64,000 nt of DNA from Cercospora beticola (taxonomy: Eukaryota; Ascomycota; Dothideomycetes; Mycosphaerellales; Mycosphaerellaceae), in assembly GCF_033473495.1 (NCBI RefSeq), contig NC_088936.1:5022001-5086000 (forward strand), given 5' to 3'. Below the pieces are notes generated by a model. It was given only the letters and a program-made list of their open reading frames with translations, made no database searches and was not told the origin of the DNA. This document shows, piece by piece, positions 63,885-64,000 of this stretch (position 1 is its first letter; every line of letters starts with the position of its first letter). The position numbers were made by a program, and so were the translations under genes.

Positions 63885-64000
63885 TCAAGCGAGCGTACTC
63901 CAGGCTTCTTCGATCATACACGAGATGACTCCAGCTGAAGCACCAGCGCCAAAGTCTCGCCCATCCATGTTGTCCGCAGGCCGCCCGAGCTTCTTCATGA
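63885..64000 (-). CDS. possible C-terminal end of a gene running off the right edge
   Basis: The minus strand is open from the window end to a TGA at 63885, reading KKLGRPADNMDGRDFGAG, then ASAGVISCMIEEAWSTLA. It has the look of a conserved C-terminus, but only about 38 codons are visible and no family is recognised. It would be convergent with the hydrolase gene, with stops about 70 bases apart. Confidence 0.35.
   Translation of the reverse strand, partial: MKKLGRPADNMDGRDFGAGASAGVISCMIEEAWSTLA

Overview
The window looks like a chromosome segment of a filamentous ascomycete. Genes sit on both strands, introns are 44-99 nt with GT..AG ends and CTRAC-type branch points, and there is a highly reducing fungal polyketide synthase, an NRPS, a fungal UbiA-type enzyme and single-copy eukaryotic genes (TFIIB, Ski2, Nmd5/Sxm1 importin, Per1, TFIIIC Tfc6). 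Gene style and content suggest Dothideomycetes, perhaps Mycosphaerellales, but that placement is inference. I recognised no transposon, tRNA or rRNA.

Layout. 0-13.4 kb: a partial ATP synthase subunit h gene, TFIIB (SUA7), an HSL-type alpha/beta hydrolase, two tandem F-box-like paralogues that share upstream sequence and a 5' leader intron, a short-chain dehydrogenase, and SKI2. 13.5-27.2 kb: a first secondary-metabolism locus, with a 2924-residue LovB-like PKS (KS-AT-DH-MT-inactive ER region-KR-ACP-C) divergent from a DHA2-type MFS exporter, then an NmrA/isoflavone-reductase-like oxidoreductase. 27.6-48.2 kb: mostly household or secreted proteins, namely importin, a GPI-anchored GH78-like glycosidase, the PLP-homeostasis protein (YggS/PROSC family), a third F-box-like protein, a secreted glycoprotein, PER1, TFC6, a 10-cysteine small secreted protein with a hidden second exon, an OTT_1508-like deaminase and an unknown conserved-looking protein. 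49.2-62.0 kb: a second, compact cluster with an A-T-C NRPS, a hotdog thioesterase, a UbiA-family membrane enzyme, a P450, a free-standing adenylation enzyme and an MFS exporter. 62.5-64 kb: an Fmp30/NAPE-PLD-like mitochondrial hydrolase and the possible end of another gene.

How the genes may work together. In the second cluster, one adenylation domain (lacking the usual A4 aspartate) is on the NRPS and another (with it) is a separate protein without a carrier domain, so the two could feed one carrier and one terminal condensation domain. The UbiA-family protein points to a prenyl or terpene part, the P450 to oxidation, the thioesterase to editing or release, and the MFS to export. The PKS ends in an intact condensation domain but has no A-T-release module, and the NRPS starts with what looks like the tail of a condensation domain. 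The two loci could be halves of a split PKS-NRPS or two independent clusters; the sequence alone does not decide. A decayed tandem duplication of the adenylation gene's 5' end lies just upstream of that gene.
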